Source: Undaria pinnatifida | Taxonomy: Eukaryota > Sar > Phaeophyceae > Laminariales > Alariaceae | Length of the DNA stretch: 64,000 nucleotides | Reading direction: 5' to 3' | NCBI GenBank assembly: GCA_012845835.1 | Contig: JABAKD010000001.1 | Location: 10,884,623 to 10,948,622, forward strand | Part shown: in pieces, positions 10,200 through 20,621 of the stretch | Position numbering within the stretch: position 1 is the stretch's first letter | Layout: each line of letters starts with the position of its first letter | The notes under the pieces: generated by a model | What the model saw: only the letters and a program-made list of their open reading frames with translations | Databases searched by the model: none | What the model was told of the DNA's origin: nothing | Made by a program: the position numbers and the translations under genes

Positions 10200-10575
10200 C
10201 ATGGCTGCCATGACGTGCTACGGTATTGACATGGGCTTTCTTGCTGTTGTCGCTGCATTGTCATGGGATCCTATGACACTCACGGCAATGCCATGGCACA
10301 GCCATGACGATGTCATGTCACGGGCATATGGGAGTCATAGAATATCGTCGGGGTTCATGACTTTTGTCTTTGGTGAACATGGAATTTCACACTGCCATGC
10401 CCATAAATTATAAACTACATTGACATGGGCGTTTTTGTCATCGATCGGCCGCCATGGCATGCCATGAAACCTTTCATAGCGTGGGCAAGAGTATGTAACA
10501 GCACGATTCCATGGAACTGCCACCGGCGTGCTGTGACATTCCTGACCCTAGCCCAAGCTTTAAGCCCATGGCACG
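10200..10575. repeat. CATG-dense block 1
   Basis: I count 16 CATG tetramers in 372 bp, against about 1.5 expected in random DNA. Many sit within GCCATGGC, TCATGGG and GCCATGA. It ends with TAAGCCCATGGCA, which also occurs in the second block at 17670-17900. A coding explanation (Met/His/Ala-rich frames) seems unlikely because the frames are short and not shared. Confidence 0.65.
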
Positions 10576-12230
10576 GCAGTGCTGCGTGTTCAAGACAGTG
10601 TGCTCACATTGCGCTGGTGGGATAAGAAGACCATTATGGGCGAAAAATATAAGGATCGTTGTAAATCTTAGTATGAAGTCAAGACCATTGCCAACATTTT
10701 CGTCAATAATAGTGGTATATCCGACCGCTTATCGAATGAAACAGCACTGACTGAAAGGCTGTGAGATGGCTGGACCCGCCATGTTGATGTATATGGGCTG
10801 GCGAGGTGAGCCAACAAGCAAACCAAACGGCTCTGTTTCGCATTCCTCGCTACATCAGTAGTATACCAGACTAGACCACATGCCGAGCCAAAAGCAATAT
10901 CAAGCGCCATGGGCAACCGACCATGGATTAGATACGGAAATTACGGTACTACGTAACGTGCCGCGTGGAACCTATCTGCAGTAGAACTTAACCAACGTAT
11001 CACAAGCCAGCGACCTACAATCGGCCATACTGGCTGAAATGTCCACCTACCTAGGCGCTGCAGCTGAGGTGCGTGTCCACTTGATGTCGAAGCCCTTTCG
11101 GGGACAGACGCGCGGTTGGATGTAAGTGTAGTCCCCGGCCAACCAGTTCTGATATGAATGGCTATCGAGCTCACAGCCGCCCTCCTGCGTGAGGTGTCCA
11201 CCTACCTAGGCTTGCTGCGGTGTTCTCCAGATGAAGTCAAGGATGGCAGAGGAAGAAAACGTCGCGGGCAGCTAGGTGTGCGGTGGTGGCAGTGGCGACG
11301 ATGTTCGAAAAATACAAAATAAAGCCTGTTGTGGGTCTCCAGTCGAAAACAGAAAACGACTGTCATTCACAAACTTTAGCCTGATCGACACGAATACCAT
11401 AGTCGTCAGCTGTGAGTTGGATCTATCAATTAAACAGTATATTATAGCAGTGCCTAATACCAAAGGGTATGCTCGGCGTTTATATGATACGTGTTTAGAC
11501 CAGACCTAAGAATAAACCCGCTGGTATGGAAAGAGTTTAAGAAATAGTGAAACAATCATGGTTGGTTGCTCACATTTGTACCTACGTACATACTTGACTA
11601 GACTAGTCTATACGTGATGGAGCCGAGCTAAATATAAATATATGCCCTCATCATGACTGGTCTATATCCCTCGGGTACGGTACCACGCGCCACCCAAAGG
11701 TGCTCCCGATAGGGTGAATTGCAGATGTCGGAAAACGTGCATGTCTACTGTAGGTGCTACTTTTCATTTGATCGGTCCGGGTTTTCAATTACGCCTGTCT
11801 GTGCATTCCAACCTCAACTGCACGCGCTTGATATGTAATGAACTACTCTGGAAATGTTCGGATTATGTATGTTATACTGTGTTAAAAAGATTAACCCCGT
11901 GTTTGGGTACCATATATAAGTGAAAGAGCGCCACCGATGAGATATGCCATCGAAGAAGATGTGATCGTTGGTACTACTGGCCGCTTGTCAAATTGGAATT
12001 GGGAGTGCTTCGCTGGGTACGCGTCCACAAAAAATGTCAGCACACTCGCAAGACAATGATACCTTTATCAAGGGCAAGATTTACATGGAACGGCAAATGT
12101 GAAAGTTAGGCTCTGGGCCGTTCTGCCCAAGCAACCTCTTGATCTGCATGATGAATGTAATGTTCATCATGGATGAACATCAATAAAATTGGTTTGCCCA
12201 TGAAGGCATTCACGAGCAAGCGTCCCCCAT
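10576..12230. repeat. Unidentified multi-kb repeat H, copy 1
   Basis: Segments are collinear with 17940-19130. 11176-11400 matches 17980-18200: TCACAGCC, GAGGTGTCCACCTACCT, GGCTTG.TGCG, the CGGGCAG..GTG box, AAAATA, the CCTG.TGT.GGTCTCCA box. 11935-12150 matches 18825-19020: ACGATGAGA/CCGATGAGA, CCATC.AA, GTGATCGTTGGT. 12170-12230 matches 19085-19125. Part of the first box (GTCCACCTACCTAGGC) is also doubled inside this copy at 11040 and 11197. No protein motif is visible. Confidence 0.5.
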
Positions 12231-12900
12231 GCAAAACCCCTAATAGCGACAACAACACCGCGAAACAAACAAAAAATATTCACGAGAACCCCCTCTCGAG
12301 CGTTCTCAATACTCATGTCGACAACCCAAGTTTTCCAACATTTTGGCGAGGATTCCCCGTCCTCCTGCGTACCCCTAACATATTCGCTATCACAGTGACC
12401 CCGCGAAGGTTGCATTTTCTGGCAAGCCCGCGTCCCCGACTGATTAGCCTCGAAATTCAATACACATGTACCTCGTACCGCGATACAGAAGTGGACCGTA
12501 TACTACACAAAAGCACCCTCAATCCTCCGCACATTGTAGCTGCCACAACAATATGCCGAAAATGTTAGATATGAGCCCGACAGTCATCATCGGTGTACAC
12601 CCCAAGTCCACGGCATGTGACGTAGTGTTCCCGCACGTGTTCCATTCGCTTCCTGAAGTTAGCAGCTTAACGAAGCAAGGACATGGACTTTACACCGATC
12701 GGGGCAAATTTGATAACCTAAATTGGCAAGAACATTATACCTAGTTAGGGAGGCGTTAGAGGGAAAGAGTTTCCACGCCGCGAACACGACAGCCGAGTGC
12801 TGGGTACGGGTGGTGGCAGGGGGTGGCAGAACCCATACAATTTCCTTCGCTTCCTCCCCCTACGCTATCTCTATTTTATAGGCAGGGTAGGCAAATTGCA
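12231..12900. other. Gene-less stretch
   Basis: A 131-codon frame at 12173-12568 begins inside repeat H and has no recognisable domain. I see no other structure. Confidence 0.35.
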
Positions 12901-12906
12901 GACGTC

Positions 12907-13195
12907 ATGCAACGACCAGACACCTTGCTACAGCCAGATACCTTGAAGTGATCAAACGCCATACAACGACCAGACAACAGGCAACGACCAGACGCCATGT
13001 AACGACTAGGCGAATATATCTACCAGGTATTATATAGTACCATAAGACAGATACCATTCAACGACCAGACAACCAAAAGACCGGATGGCATACAACGAAC
13101 AGACTTCATATAACACACTGCAACGACCAGACAACATGCAACAACCAGATGACATAAAACAACCAGGCGGCATGCAACGGCCAGACGAAGCCAAC
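12907..13195 (+). repeat. Degenerate minisatellite, core CAACGACCAGAC
   Basis: About 12-14 units of 14-21 bp follow the pattern CATGCAACGACCAGACG with variable spacers. Clear units include those at 12908, 12963, 12979, 12995, 13057, 13108, 13136, 13154 and 13172. The array is interrupted by unrelated sequence near 13010-13050. Confidence 0.8.
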
Positions 13196-13659
13196 CACCA
13201 AGTCTGAAAAGTCCCGGACGCGAGCGTTATACGACTACACTACAATCAGTTCGAATTGAGAGATGCAGTCAGCGCGTCACTGGAACCCCCCTTTCCATCT
13301 CAGGCTGTTTATTCCTTCCTCCCAGCACCGTTCGCCGACGAAGCACCAATGCCGGTCCACGTACATGCGTATGATTCCACACTCTCACACTCTTGTTAGA
13401 TCCTTTATAAGCATGTTTTCGTCGATTTATCTGCCCACGGGTTACACTTCTGGGGAATGCGCAAGTTTGAGAACATCATGAATACAGCAATGGTCCGTCA
13501 GTGAAAGCAGCTGCTTGATGCCGGTTACCGTTATGGTGCCTGTGAAATTGCTTGAAGTAGACGGGATTTCGAGGGAGTGACGGTGTGCGGAGAAGTGTCC
13601 TTGCTGCCGATACAGTGCCGGTACTCGAGGCTGGCACATATCAGCACCCCCATTATATC

Positions 13660-13765
13660 GTCAAACCCAGGGCCCGTCCACCAACTCTTCGAATTCTTTG
13701 GCCCATCTAGCCCAGGTCGAGGGAACACTCTCCTCGGACTCGATCTCCGGTGTTGGTCGTGAAGC
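13660..13765 (+). repeat. Dispersed repeat I, copy 1
   Basis: AAACCCAGGGCCCGTCCA, CATCTAGCCC, CACTCTCCTCGG.CTCG matches 20238-20330 in order. In both places it is followed within about 60 bp by a purine-rich GGGAGGGG tract (13768-13880 and 20341-20380). This points to one element with a purine-rich end. Confidence 0.6.
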
Positions 13766-13767
13766 GA

Positions 13768-13880
13768 TTATGGGAGGGAGGGGGCAGGGAGGAGGGGAAG
13801 GACTGAGGGGAAGAGAAAGACGAGTCAGGAGGGAAGAGGGGAGGGAAGGAGAGCGGGAGGGGGCCGGCAGGGATGGAGGG
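13768..13880 (+). repeat. Purine-rich GGGAGG/GGAAG tract
   Basis: Almost entirely A and G over about 110 bp. The frames across it are artefacts. Confidence 0.75.
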
Positions 13881-14935
13881 TGTTAAGAAAGTATGGAACC
13901 AAATGAGCGAAGCAATGGGGGGAGACAGCAGTGTGTTTGGTACCACCTAGCTTCAACTACCGCGACCTTCCTGATACCAGCGGGGTCGGTACTGTTCGTG
14001 TGTTGAAACGGGGGAACCAATGTCTAGGGACGAGACAGTAAAGCCTAGCCAAGGAAACGCTGCCCTCAATCCCAAACGACTAACTAGTTTACTCAAAATT
14101 CTTGGAACTGGAAAACGATCTTGGTTATCAACATTAACACAATGCTTTCTTTTCGTGTTACTCGTATTTTTCCTCTCGCTATTGCTTTGCTTACATCCGT
14201 GTTTCCTTCGCACCTCCAATATTGGGATATAACCTCCAAGAATGCCGGACCGCAAAATACTATGAAGAAGAGAGCCGTTAAGCCATATTCCGCCAATGCC
14301 TGCGCTTTCGGCTTGCTTGTCGGTGCCCGAAGATTCGACTCGTTCCCCGTAGCGTTCTGACCCACTACCACCTCAGAGGCTTCGCCTGCAGGGGCTAGAG
14401 TGGCCACCTCCGGGGATTTTGAGTGGAGTACCGTCATTGCGTCTATTCACCCCGATGTCCTCGCGTGTTTGTCTGCGGCCTCGCTGGGTTTGCCTCAGTT
14501 GTATTCCAGCGTCTGCGGGGAAGGCGTGCGAAGGAGGGGACGATGGTGCGTATCTTCGCACATACAAACGCGTCGCAATTCACGTGAAACCCGACTTTGC
14601 GCTATAATTTCCAACCGTTAGCGGACTGAGCATCTCCTTGGATGCGTCCTTTCTCGGATGCGTGTACATAAACGCGTTGTGATTCGGGTCTGGACGGGCA
14701 GTGTGTGTGGAACCTTGTTTAACAGTATGGAGAAAACCGAAGTCAGCCCTTTGCAGGTGGATGAAGACGCATGCTGCGATAGAGGTGCGCATTGGTTTTT
14801 CTAATGGCACTCACTTAAAGAGCAATACACCTCGCCCAAAAACTGATTATTGAGTGCACTGAAAGGGCAACCTGATGAACAGAGTCAAGGTGTAGGCACC
14901 AAAAACAGTAATATTGCGTGAAAATAGTGGCATTC
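13881..14935. other. Gene-less stretch
   Basis: Several frames of 60-114 codons overlap on both strands; none has a recognisable domain. The 70-codon frame at 14020-14232 has a hydrophobic segment at residues 39-60 but no other support. Confidence 0.3.
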
Positions 14936-14937
14936 CT

Positions 14938-15015
14938 GCGATTTCGGCTTAAAGAGCCCCGTCATTCAGAGTATGTTTTAGACGAAAAGTTGGACCTTTA
15001 CCGTAGCACGAGTCT
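14938..15015 (-). repeat. MITE family 2, end fragment
   Basis: Shows the family's internal box in reverse (TTCGGCTTAAAGAGCCCCGT) and the terminal box CCGTAGCACGAGTC. Only about 75 bp remain. Confidence 0.55.
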
Positions 15016-15059
15016 GAATGGGAGGAGCCCACAGACCGAGCCCGCGGCTTTTGGTTCGG

Positions 15060-15220
15060 TTGCGCGGGGTTGGGTTGGGTTGGGTTGGGGGGGTGGGGGG
15101 GTGGGGGGGTGGATGGGCGGTTGGATAGTCGTTGGGTTGGGGTGAATCCACAATCCACACCTAAACACGGTTCTTTCATTGGATTGGGTTTGGGTTTGGG
15201 GTTGGGGTTGGGTCGGACGT
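15060..15220 (+). repeat. Degenerate telomere-like G-rich repeats
   Basis: GGGTT x4 at 15066-15088, then a run of G7T units. After a gap come TTTGGG, TTGGGG and TTGGG units at 15180-15215. It resembles decayed telomeric or subtelomeric sequence and precedes repeat G copy 2. Confidence 0.6.
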
Positions 15221-15349
15221 GCAATAGCACGCGTGGTGTGTCGGTTGGTTGACGAAATATGCAGCAAAGCTAATGCAACAGAGGAAACGATATACTTTTC
15301 CGTGGCAGTATTACGCGGGATTATTTTCATGAAACCGTCTATTGATGTC

Positions 15350-15560
15350 AGCCGATACCAGTCACCAACGCACGACTCCCTGAAACTGCCTTCTCGCCAA
15401 AGCGGGCGACGAGCCACCGTGGCTACGCTCCCAACAACACAAGGCCCCGCGAAAATCGTTGTCGCCAAAGCGAGCTACCACAGCAAAGCGGTGGATGGGA
15501 TGTGCCAGAGTTGGGTTGTGCCAGGAAGATCGATGTTGCGTACAAATATCTAAGTATTTT
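15350..15560 (+). repeat. Repeat family G, copy 2
   Basis: Shares CGCCAAAGCG, CGAGCTACCA, ACAGCA.AG.GGTGG and GTTGGGTTGTGCCAGGA with 17350-17500, and the last box and following AAATATCT with copy 1 at 9240-9280. Confidence 0.6.
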
Positions 15561-15599
15561 CAAACTATTTTTTTTGACAGGAGACAATACATTTGTTGA

Positions 15600-16066
15600 A
15601 GGGTATGTTAAGTAAGGTACGTATGTAGGTATACCCGGGTAAAATACTCGGGTACGCACCCGTACCCGCCGCTTAGAGGTGTGTTCTAGGTACGAGCTTC
15701 GATGCCTTCCCTAAGGTTTAGGTACGTTCGGTACGGACCACGAACCTTACCAAAGCTTAAGGTACGATAGGTACACCGCTCAAATACTTACCCGGGTACA
15801 GGTATACAGGTCGACGAAATACCCAGCACTGGGTACGAGCCTGGGGTCAACTCTAATATCTCAATTGAGGTTAGATGCGTAAGGTGCGAATCCCGATGCC
15901 TTATACTTCGAAGTATAGGTGTTATTCACGTTAGGTACGGACCTCGATATCTTACATAAGTTTTAGGTACGATAGGAGCGTCGCCTCAGTGCTGACCCCC
16001 GGGTACAGATATGCCCGTCGACGAAATACCCAGGTATAGGTACGAGCTCAAATACCATACTCGAAA
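15600..16066. repeat. GGTAC-rich satellite, left part
   Basis: Diverged tandem units of about 150-200 bp contain AGGTACG.TAGGTACGGACC, TTACC.AAG, ACCCGGGTACAGGTAT and GTCGACGAAATACCC. The last anchor is at about 15812 and 16017. Rich in GGTAC/GTACC and CCCGGG. No coding content. Confidence 0.75.
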
Positions 16067-16071
16067 ATTTT

Positions 16072-16400
16072 TTGACAGGCGAAGTACTCGTGACTCATGA
16101 CGTCATCTTCGAGACCAACATAGTACACAAGTTCAAAGTGCAACTAAGCATGCGATCTCCCCGTTACACGCCCAAGACACCAACCACCTGGGACAGATAC
16201 TCAGAGCACATGTCACCCAGTTGTGGCCAACCCGGGGGTAAAGTAGTGAAGTGGACAATGATGGGAACTGCTGGTGGTGGAGACCACGAGGGCTACGCTT
16301 CAACGAGCGGGGGGACGAGGGCACAGGATAGTCCCGAGCCAGCTCTCGAGCGACAGGTGGTCGAGGTCGCTCCCCGGGCAAGACAACAGTCGCCGTGATC
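16072..16400 (+). pseudogene. Copia-like pol relic (region between integrase and RT)
   Basis: The frame opens with TGEVLVTHDVIFETN. That matches the short segment found in copia polyproteins just after the integrase domain, where a 'v..s.DV.F.E' pattern precedes a Pro/Ser-rich linker. The following 90 codons are Pro/Ser/Gly-rich, consistent with that linker, and end at a stop at 16396. RT motifs are not found downstream. It lies in the gap between the two parts of the GGTAC satellite. The assignment rests on one short motif. Confidence 0.35.
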
Positions 16401-16740
16401 ACTCTTAAGCCTGTGTACAGGATTAACGGGGACGCGCAGGACGTGTAAGATGTGCCGGTGTAGACCACAAAAGCCGTTGACGACTTTGCCGTACCGAAGC
16501 GTTGTCGACAAGAAGGGGCATGTGAGGCGTCGTTCGTGTACTCTAGCAATTTATGTTACTCCATCCCCGTGGTGTCGTAATAGGCTGTTAAAAAATATCA
16601 TAAAACAAACATTTCGTTTCTTGGATGGACGTCAGATCTAACGTACTAGCCGCGTCTACTGCCAAGCCCAGTCGTAGATAGCTGCTGCCAGTAGCTTCCT
16701 ACTATGGTGCCAGCACATTCTTTCCTAGTGCCGAGCCCCA
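16401..16740. other. Unassigned DNA between relic and satellite
   Basis: No motif or repeat recognised. It could be the decayed continuation of the copia-like relic. Confidence 0.3.
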
Positions 16741-16744
16741 CCAA

Positions 16745-17240
16745 TCTGAGGTGTTTGGTACGGGTACGTACACACCCGGGTACGTACCCGTACCCGCACT
16801 TAGGTACGGACTATGATACCTGCCTAAGTGTAGTGCGATTGGTACGCCGCTCCAATACTTACCCGAGTATAGGTATGCCCGTCGACGGGTTTAGACACGA
16901 GCCTTGGGGCTCCCCAACACCTTATCTAAGTGCTAGGTACGTTAGGTACGGACCCCGAAACATTACCTATGTGTCAGGTACGATACGTACGCCGCTCTAA
17001 TATCTACCCGGGTACAAGTATTGCCGTCGACGAAATACCCGGGCCTGGGTAAGAGCTTTGGGGCCACCTCAGTACCTTACCAAAGTTTTAGGTACGTTAA
17101 GTACGGATCCTGATGCGTTACCTAAGCGTTGGGTGCGCGAGGTAGGACTGTCAATTCCTTACGTACGGTAAGTTGTAGGTACGTTAGATACGACCTCAAA
17201 ACAATACCCGCGTATAGGTAGTCAATACCTTACCTAACAT
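16745..17240. repeat. GGTAC-rich satellite, right part
   Basis: Two to three further units of the satellite at 15600-16066, with GTCGACG anchors at about 16880 and 17028 (148 bp apart) and repeated AGGTACGTTAGGTACGGACC-type boxes. Confidence 0.75.
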
Positions 17241-17329
17241 ACGTTCGCAATTTCTTCTCCGTTAGTATCACACGAGGTTCTCTAGATAATATTTCTCTGT
17301 TCTTGTCGGTCATCGGTAATCGACAACGC

Positions 17330-17520
17330 ACGAATCTTTGAAAACTTCCTTTTCGCCAATGTAGCCAAGACGCCACTGTTACTACTGTAAGCTCCCTCCA
17401 ACACACGGATTCCGCAAACGTTTTTCACGTTAAAGCGAGCTACCATGGCACAGCAGTGGTGGCTTGTGCCAGGTCTGGGTTGTGCCAGGAAAAAAGGTAT
17501 TAGCAGCACGTACCAGAGCT
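17330..17520 (+). repeat. Repeat family G, copy 3
   Basis: TTCGCCAA, AAAGCGAGCTACCA, GGCACAGCAGTGGTGG and CTGGGTTGTGCCAGGAA align with 15390-15545. Confidence 0.6.
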
Positions 17521-17674
17521 AATAACAGGGTTTATGGCACACAATGTGTGTAACTGGGTCAAGTAATGTGTCTGCTCGGTCTCGGTCAACGTGCAAGGTT
17601 GAAAATGACCTCACGCGACCTGCACAATATTGTGCGCAGGATGCTCTTCCACAAAGGCTAAGCCGGTCTTGGGA

Positions 17675-17900
17675 CTTCATGGCATTCCCGCGGGTTTTCT
17701 TGACACCGGCTGGTCATGAAACCTTGGACATAGAATTGCCACGAAGTTTCCTCATGGCACTGTCATGGGAACTGCCGTTTCGTGCTATGGCTCTCCGAGA
17801 CCTTAAGCCCATGGCAGTGTATGCTTGTGACGCGTGTGTGATGACACGTGCCATGGCCGTCGTTATGGCATTGTCATGGGACGGCCATGGGCCTGCTTGG
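17675..17900. repeat. CATG-dense block 2
   Basis: Eight CATG tetramers in about 212 bp (under one expected), in TCATGGCA, GTCATGGGA, GCCATGG. Shares TAAGCCCATGGCA with block 1 and, like block 1, lies just upstream of a repeat H copy. Confidence 0.6.
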
Positions 17901-17939
17901 CACAGGATGGCCACAAGTAGAAACCAACTTTAACACCTG

Positions 17940-19130
17940 TCCGGCTAATGCCTAGTCGGCGACTGGCAGTTTATCAACTCACAGCCCGGCTAACTGAGGT
18001 GTCCACCTACCTTGGCTTGTTGCGATGCGTGTCCGGCCGAGATTGAGCGTGGGAAGCGCTGGCGATTTCTCGGGCAGGTGTGCACTGGTGATGGATGCAG
18101 GAATATTCGAAAATAAACATGATAACGCCTGCTGTAGGTCTCCAATGGCGGGGGAAAAAAACGGTTTCAATATTTTTTATCGAGTCGACGAGAACACAAA
18201 GACATTCGGTCGGTACAAGGTACCCACCCGATCTAGTATAGTGTTCCTTGGCGTAGAGCCATTCACTTCTGAACGTGCGTCAGTCACCAGATGCGAGTTG
18301 GGTCAACCAACAAAACCGTCGATACCAACGGTACCTGACGCCAGGTACATCCTAACGTACGGGTACCATCCAGCGAAAAGGGTATAGACTACGCCAACTG
18401 GTACGGACAGAGGCAAAGATAGTCGATGAACCATCCGTGGTGGTTGCTTGCATTCACGTATACGTGCTGTATAAAGTTGAGAAACATATTTCATCGAAGT
18501 GGCACGAGCCTGCGGTGTTCCAAAACACGTATTTCCGCGATGTGTCCTGAGAGAGGGTTGTCGAGCGTCAAAGGGTTCAGGAGTTGCGGCATGCAGTACT
18601 CGTTCAGGGGCAGCCGCGTCGACGTCAGGTCGGACGTTTGATCGGTTCTTCCCTTCTTTCCCGACTGCATACACGTCCAACGTCATCCTACAACTGGACG
18701 CGCTTTCGGTGAATGAATACATAACTTGGCATTCACGCGTTTTTGATGACGAGTGACTTGCATTCGTACCACATCGTGTTCGTCGTAGTAGAAATAATGT
18801 TGATTTCGTACGCTCTTCCATAGGTATATAGTTACACCAACGATGAGACATTCCATCAAACGAGGTGTGATCGTTGGTGGGCTATATGCTCAAATAGGAA
18901 AACTGGAAAATGGATTGATTCTCTGTATTTTCACACACATTCTCGCACTCGTAGACCAACGATTCTTCCTTCAATAACATAATGATTTACGAGAAGATGT
19001 AAATGAAAGTAATGGTTATGGGTCGCGTTTTGTGCAGGGGGCATGGCCGTGTATGTATGTGTACATAGTGTAAACCCTGACGTCAGTGATATTTGTTTGA
19101 TTATGAAGGGTTTCGCGAGCGTCCCCGGCC
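17940..19130. repeat. Unidentified multi-kb repeat H, copy 2
   Basis: Collinear with copy 1 (10576-12230) at the anchors given there. The 182-codon - strand frame at 18303-18851 is not conserved in copy 1 and has no recognisable domain, so I do not treat it as a gene. Confidence 0.5.
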
Positions 19131-19870
19131 CATCACTCTCAACAACTAGATACCCCCTTAAATGTCATGAAGCCGTAAAATTAATTACTCGCGAGCATTC
19201 TTCTCCCCCACGCCTCGATACTCGCAGCTATCCGCTACGCCGTCCATGCTTAGCGTTAAGGAGCGGCATCCCGCCCCCCCCTGCCTCGATATGTATCACG
19301 CTTCTGCAGTGAAACGCATCATGGTTAGCTATCAAGCGCGTCCCCCCGCCCCCTGCCACAAAAAACACAAAAATGAACACGTCAAACGACATCTTTGACT
19401 TTAGGTTTCACGGGCATCTCTTCTTGCGCACCGTCAATAGTTTTCCGCACGATATCACGAAACGGTCAAGGTGGTATTCACGATCGCCGTCCCCGCTCCC
19501 CTGCCTCGATACATACCAGGTATATCGACATTATAGAAAAGCTTCATACTCCACTTGTGGGGCCTGGTTACACCCCTTCGATTCCAACAGGACGTACATG
19601 AATATATCGGTCCGTACTTTTGGCTCAGTGTCGTATCATATACGAAGCGTTCACATGTGGACTTAACATATCGCTGAAAAACTCAATCTCGTAATTGCTT
19701 CTATGCCGTGTGAAAGCACCTACGAGCGTCCCCTTTAACCTAACCTCATCTACCTACTACCACAACCATGTCCCCAATGGTTCCTATTGGCTTTCACGAC
19801 CATTCCCTCGGCCCTACCCTCAAAATTTATATCAATATTGTAAAACCATCAATTTTGGCAATCACGAATG
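19131..19870. repeat. Degenerate repeats around a GCGTCCCC box
   Basis: CGAGCGTCCCC-type boxes recur at about 19117, 19335, 19485 and 19727, each after a short AT-rich segment and before CC.CTGCC.CGAT(A)-like DNA. The unit is too decayed to define. Confidence 0.4.
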
Positions 19871-19873
19871 ACC

Positions 19874-20115
19874 GATTCTGGGATAGGCCCCCCCAAAACC
19901 AGTGATTTTCTTTAACGAACGTTTCCTGGCTGATCGACATGAGGAAGGGTTCTGCTAAAAATAACTCTGCATATATTTTCTTGTTTGCAAAGTACTATCG
20001 AACGATGGCGTCTGGGTGGCAAGGGGCAATGTATTTCAGGAAGTACGGCCTGAAGCCGGTTTTGAAACCGGCGATTTCGTCAAAGAAAAGTTGGGGGGGC
20101 TACCGTAGAACGACT
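19874..20115. mobile_element. MITE family 3, copy 1
   Basis: 242 bp with inverted ends: left GATTCTGGGATAGGCCCCCC, right GGGGGGCTACCGTAGAACGA. The interior matches 37981-38230: CAAAACCAG.GATTTTC, TAACGAAC.TTTC, CGACA.GAGGAAGG, CTATCGAACGATG, GGGTGGCAAGGGGCA. No coding content. Confidence 0.75.
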
Positions 20116-20237
20116 CGAATGGCGTCCCCGCTCCCCAGCCTACAGCCATTACAACCGCCCCCCTTCCTCCGCCATGCCCCTTCAAGAATTGGAAACCCCG
20201 TCCCTCTCGCTGCGGCCGAATTCGACCTCCTTGACCC

Positions 20238-20335
20238 TTCAAACCCAGGGTCCGTTCAACATCTCCCTGAAATCTGCCACCCATGTAGCCCGGCCCACAG
20301 GTGCACTCTCCTCGGTCTCGCTCTCGAGCCTTGAA
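20238..20335 (+). repeat. Dispersed repeat I, copy 2
   Basis: Matches 13660-13765 (AAACCCAGGGTCCGTTCA, TAGCCCGG, CACTCTCCTCGGTCTCG) and is again followed by a GGGAGGGG purine tract. Confidence 0.6.
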
Positions 20336-20621
20336 TTAACGACGGCAAGGAGGGGGAGGGGAGAAGGGAGAGGGGGGGGCGTTACCCACATGAATGTTTT
20401 TATTCCTAACTGGCTAGCTCTATACTTATTCACCCAGGAGCCGATTGATTTAGAGACAAACGTTTTCGTGCAATCCACAAAAATCCATAGCATAACGTGA
20501 AACTTAAGTTATATAAAAAATATATTGGGTACGTTTGGGTTAGGAACGGGTTCTACCCTGCTGGTAGAACAACGACGGGTCGAACAGTAGCCTCAACACC
20601 ATTGTAAAGTTCGTAAACGTT

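Noticed and set aside
12907-13195. CRISPR-like array
   Set aside because: Unit spacing is irregular, spacers are only 2-9 bp, and the setting is eukaryotic with no cas-like frames; it is a minisatellite.
18303-18851. A 182-codon - strand frame as a possible host gene
   Set aside because: It lies inside repeat H, is not conserved in the other H copy, and has no recognisable domain.
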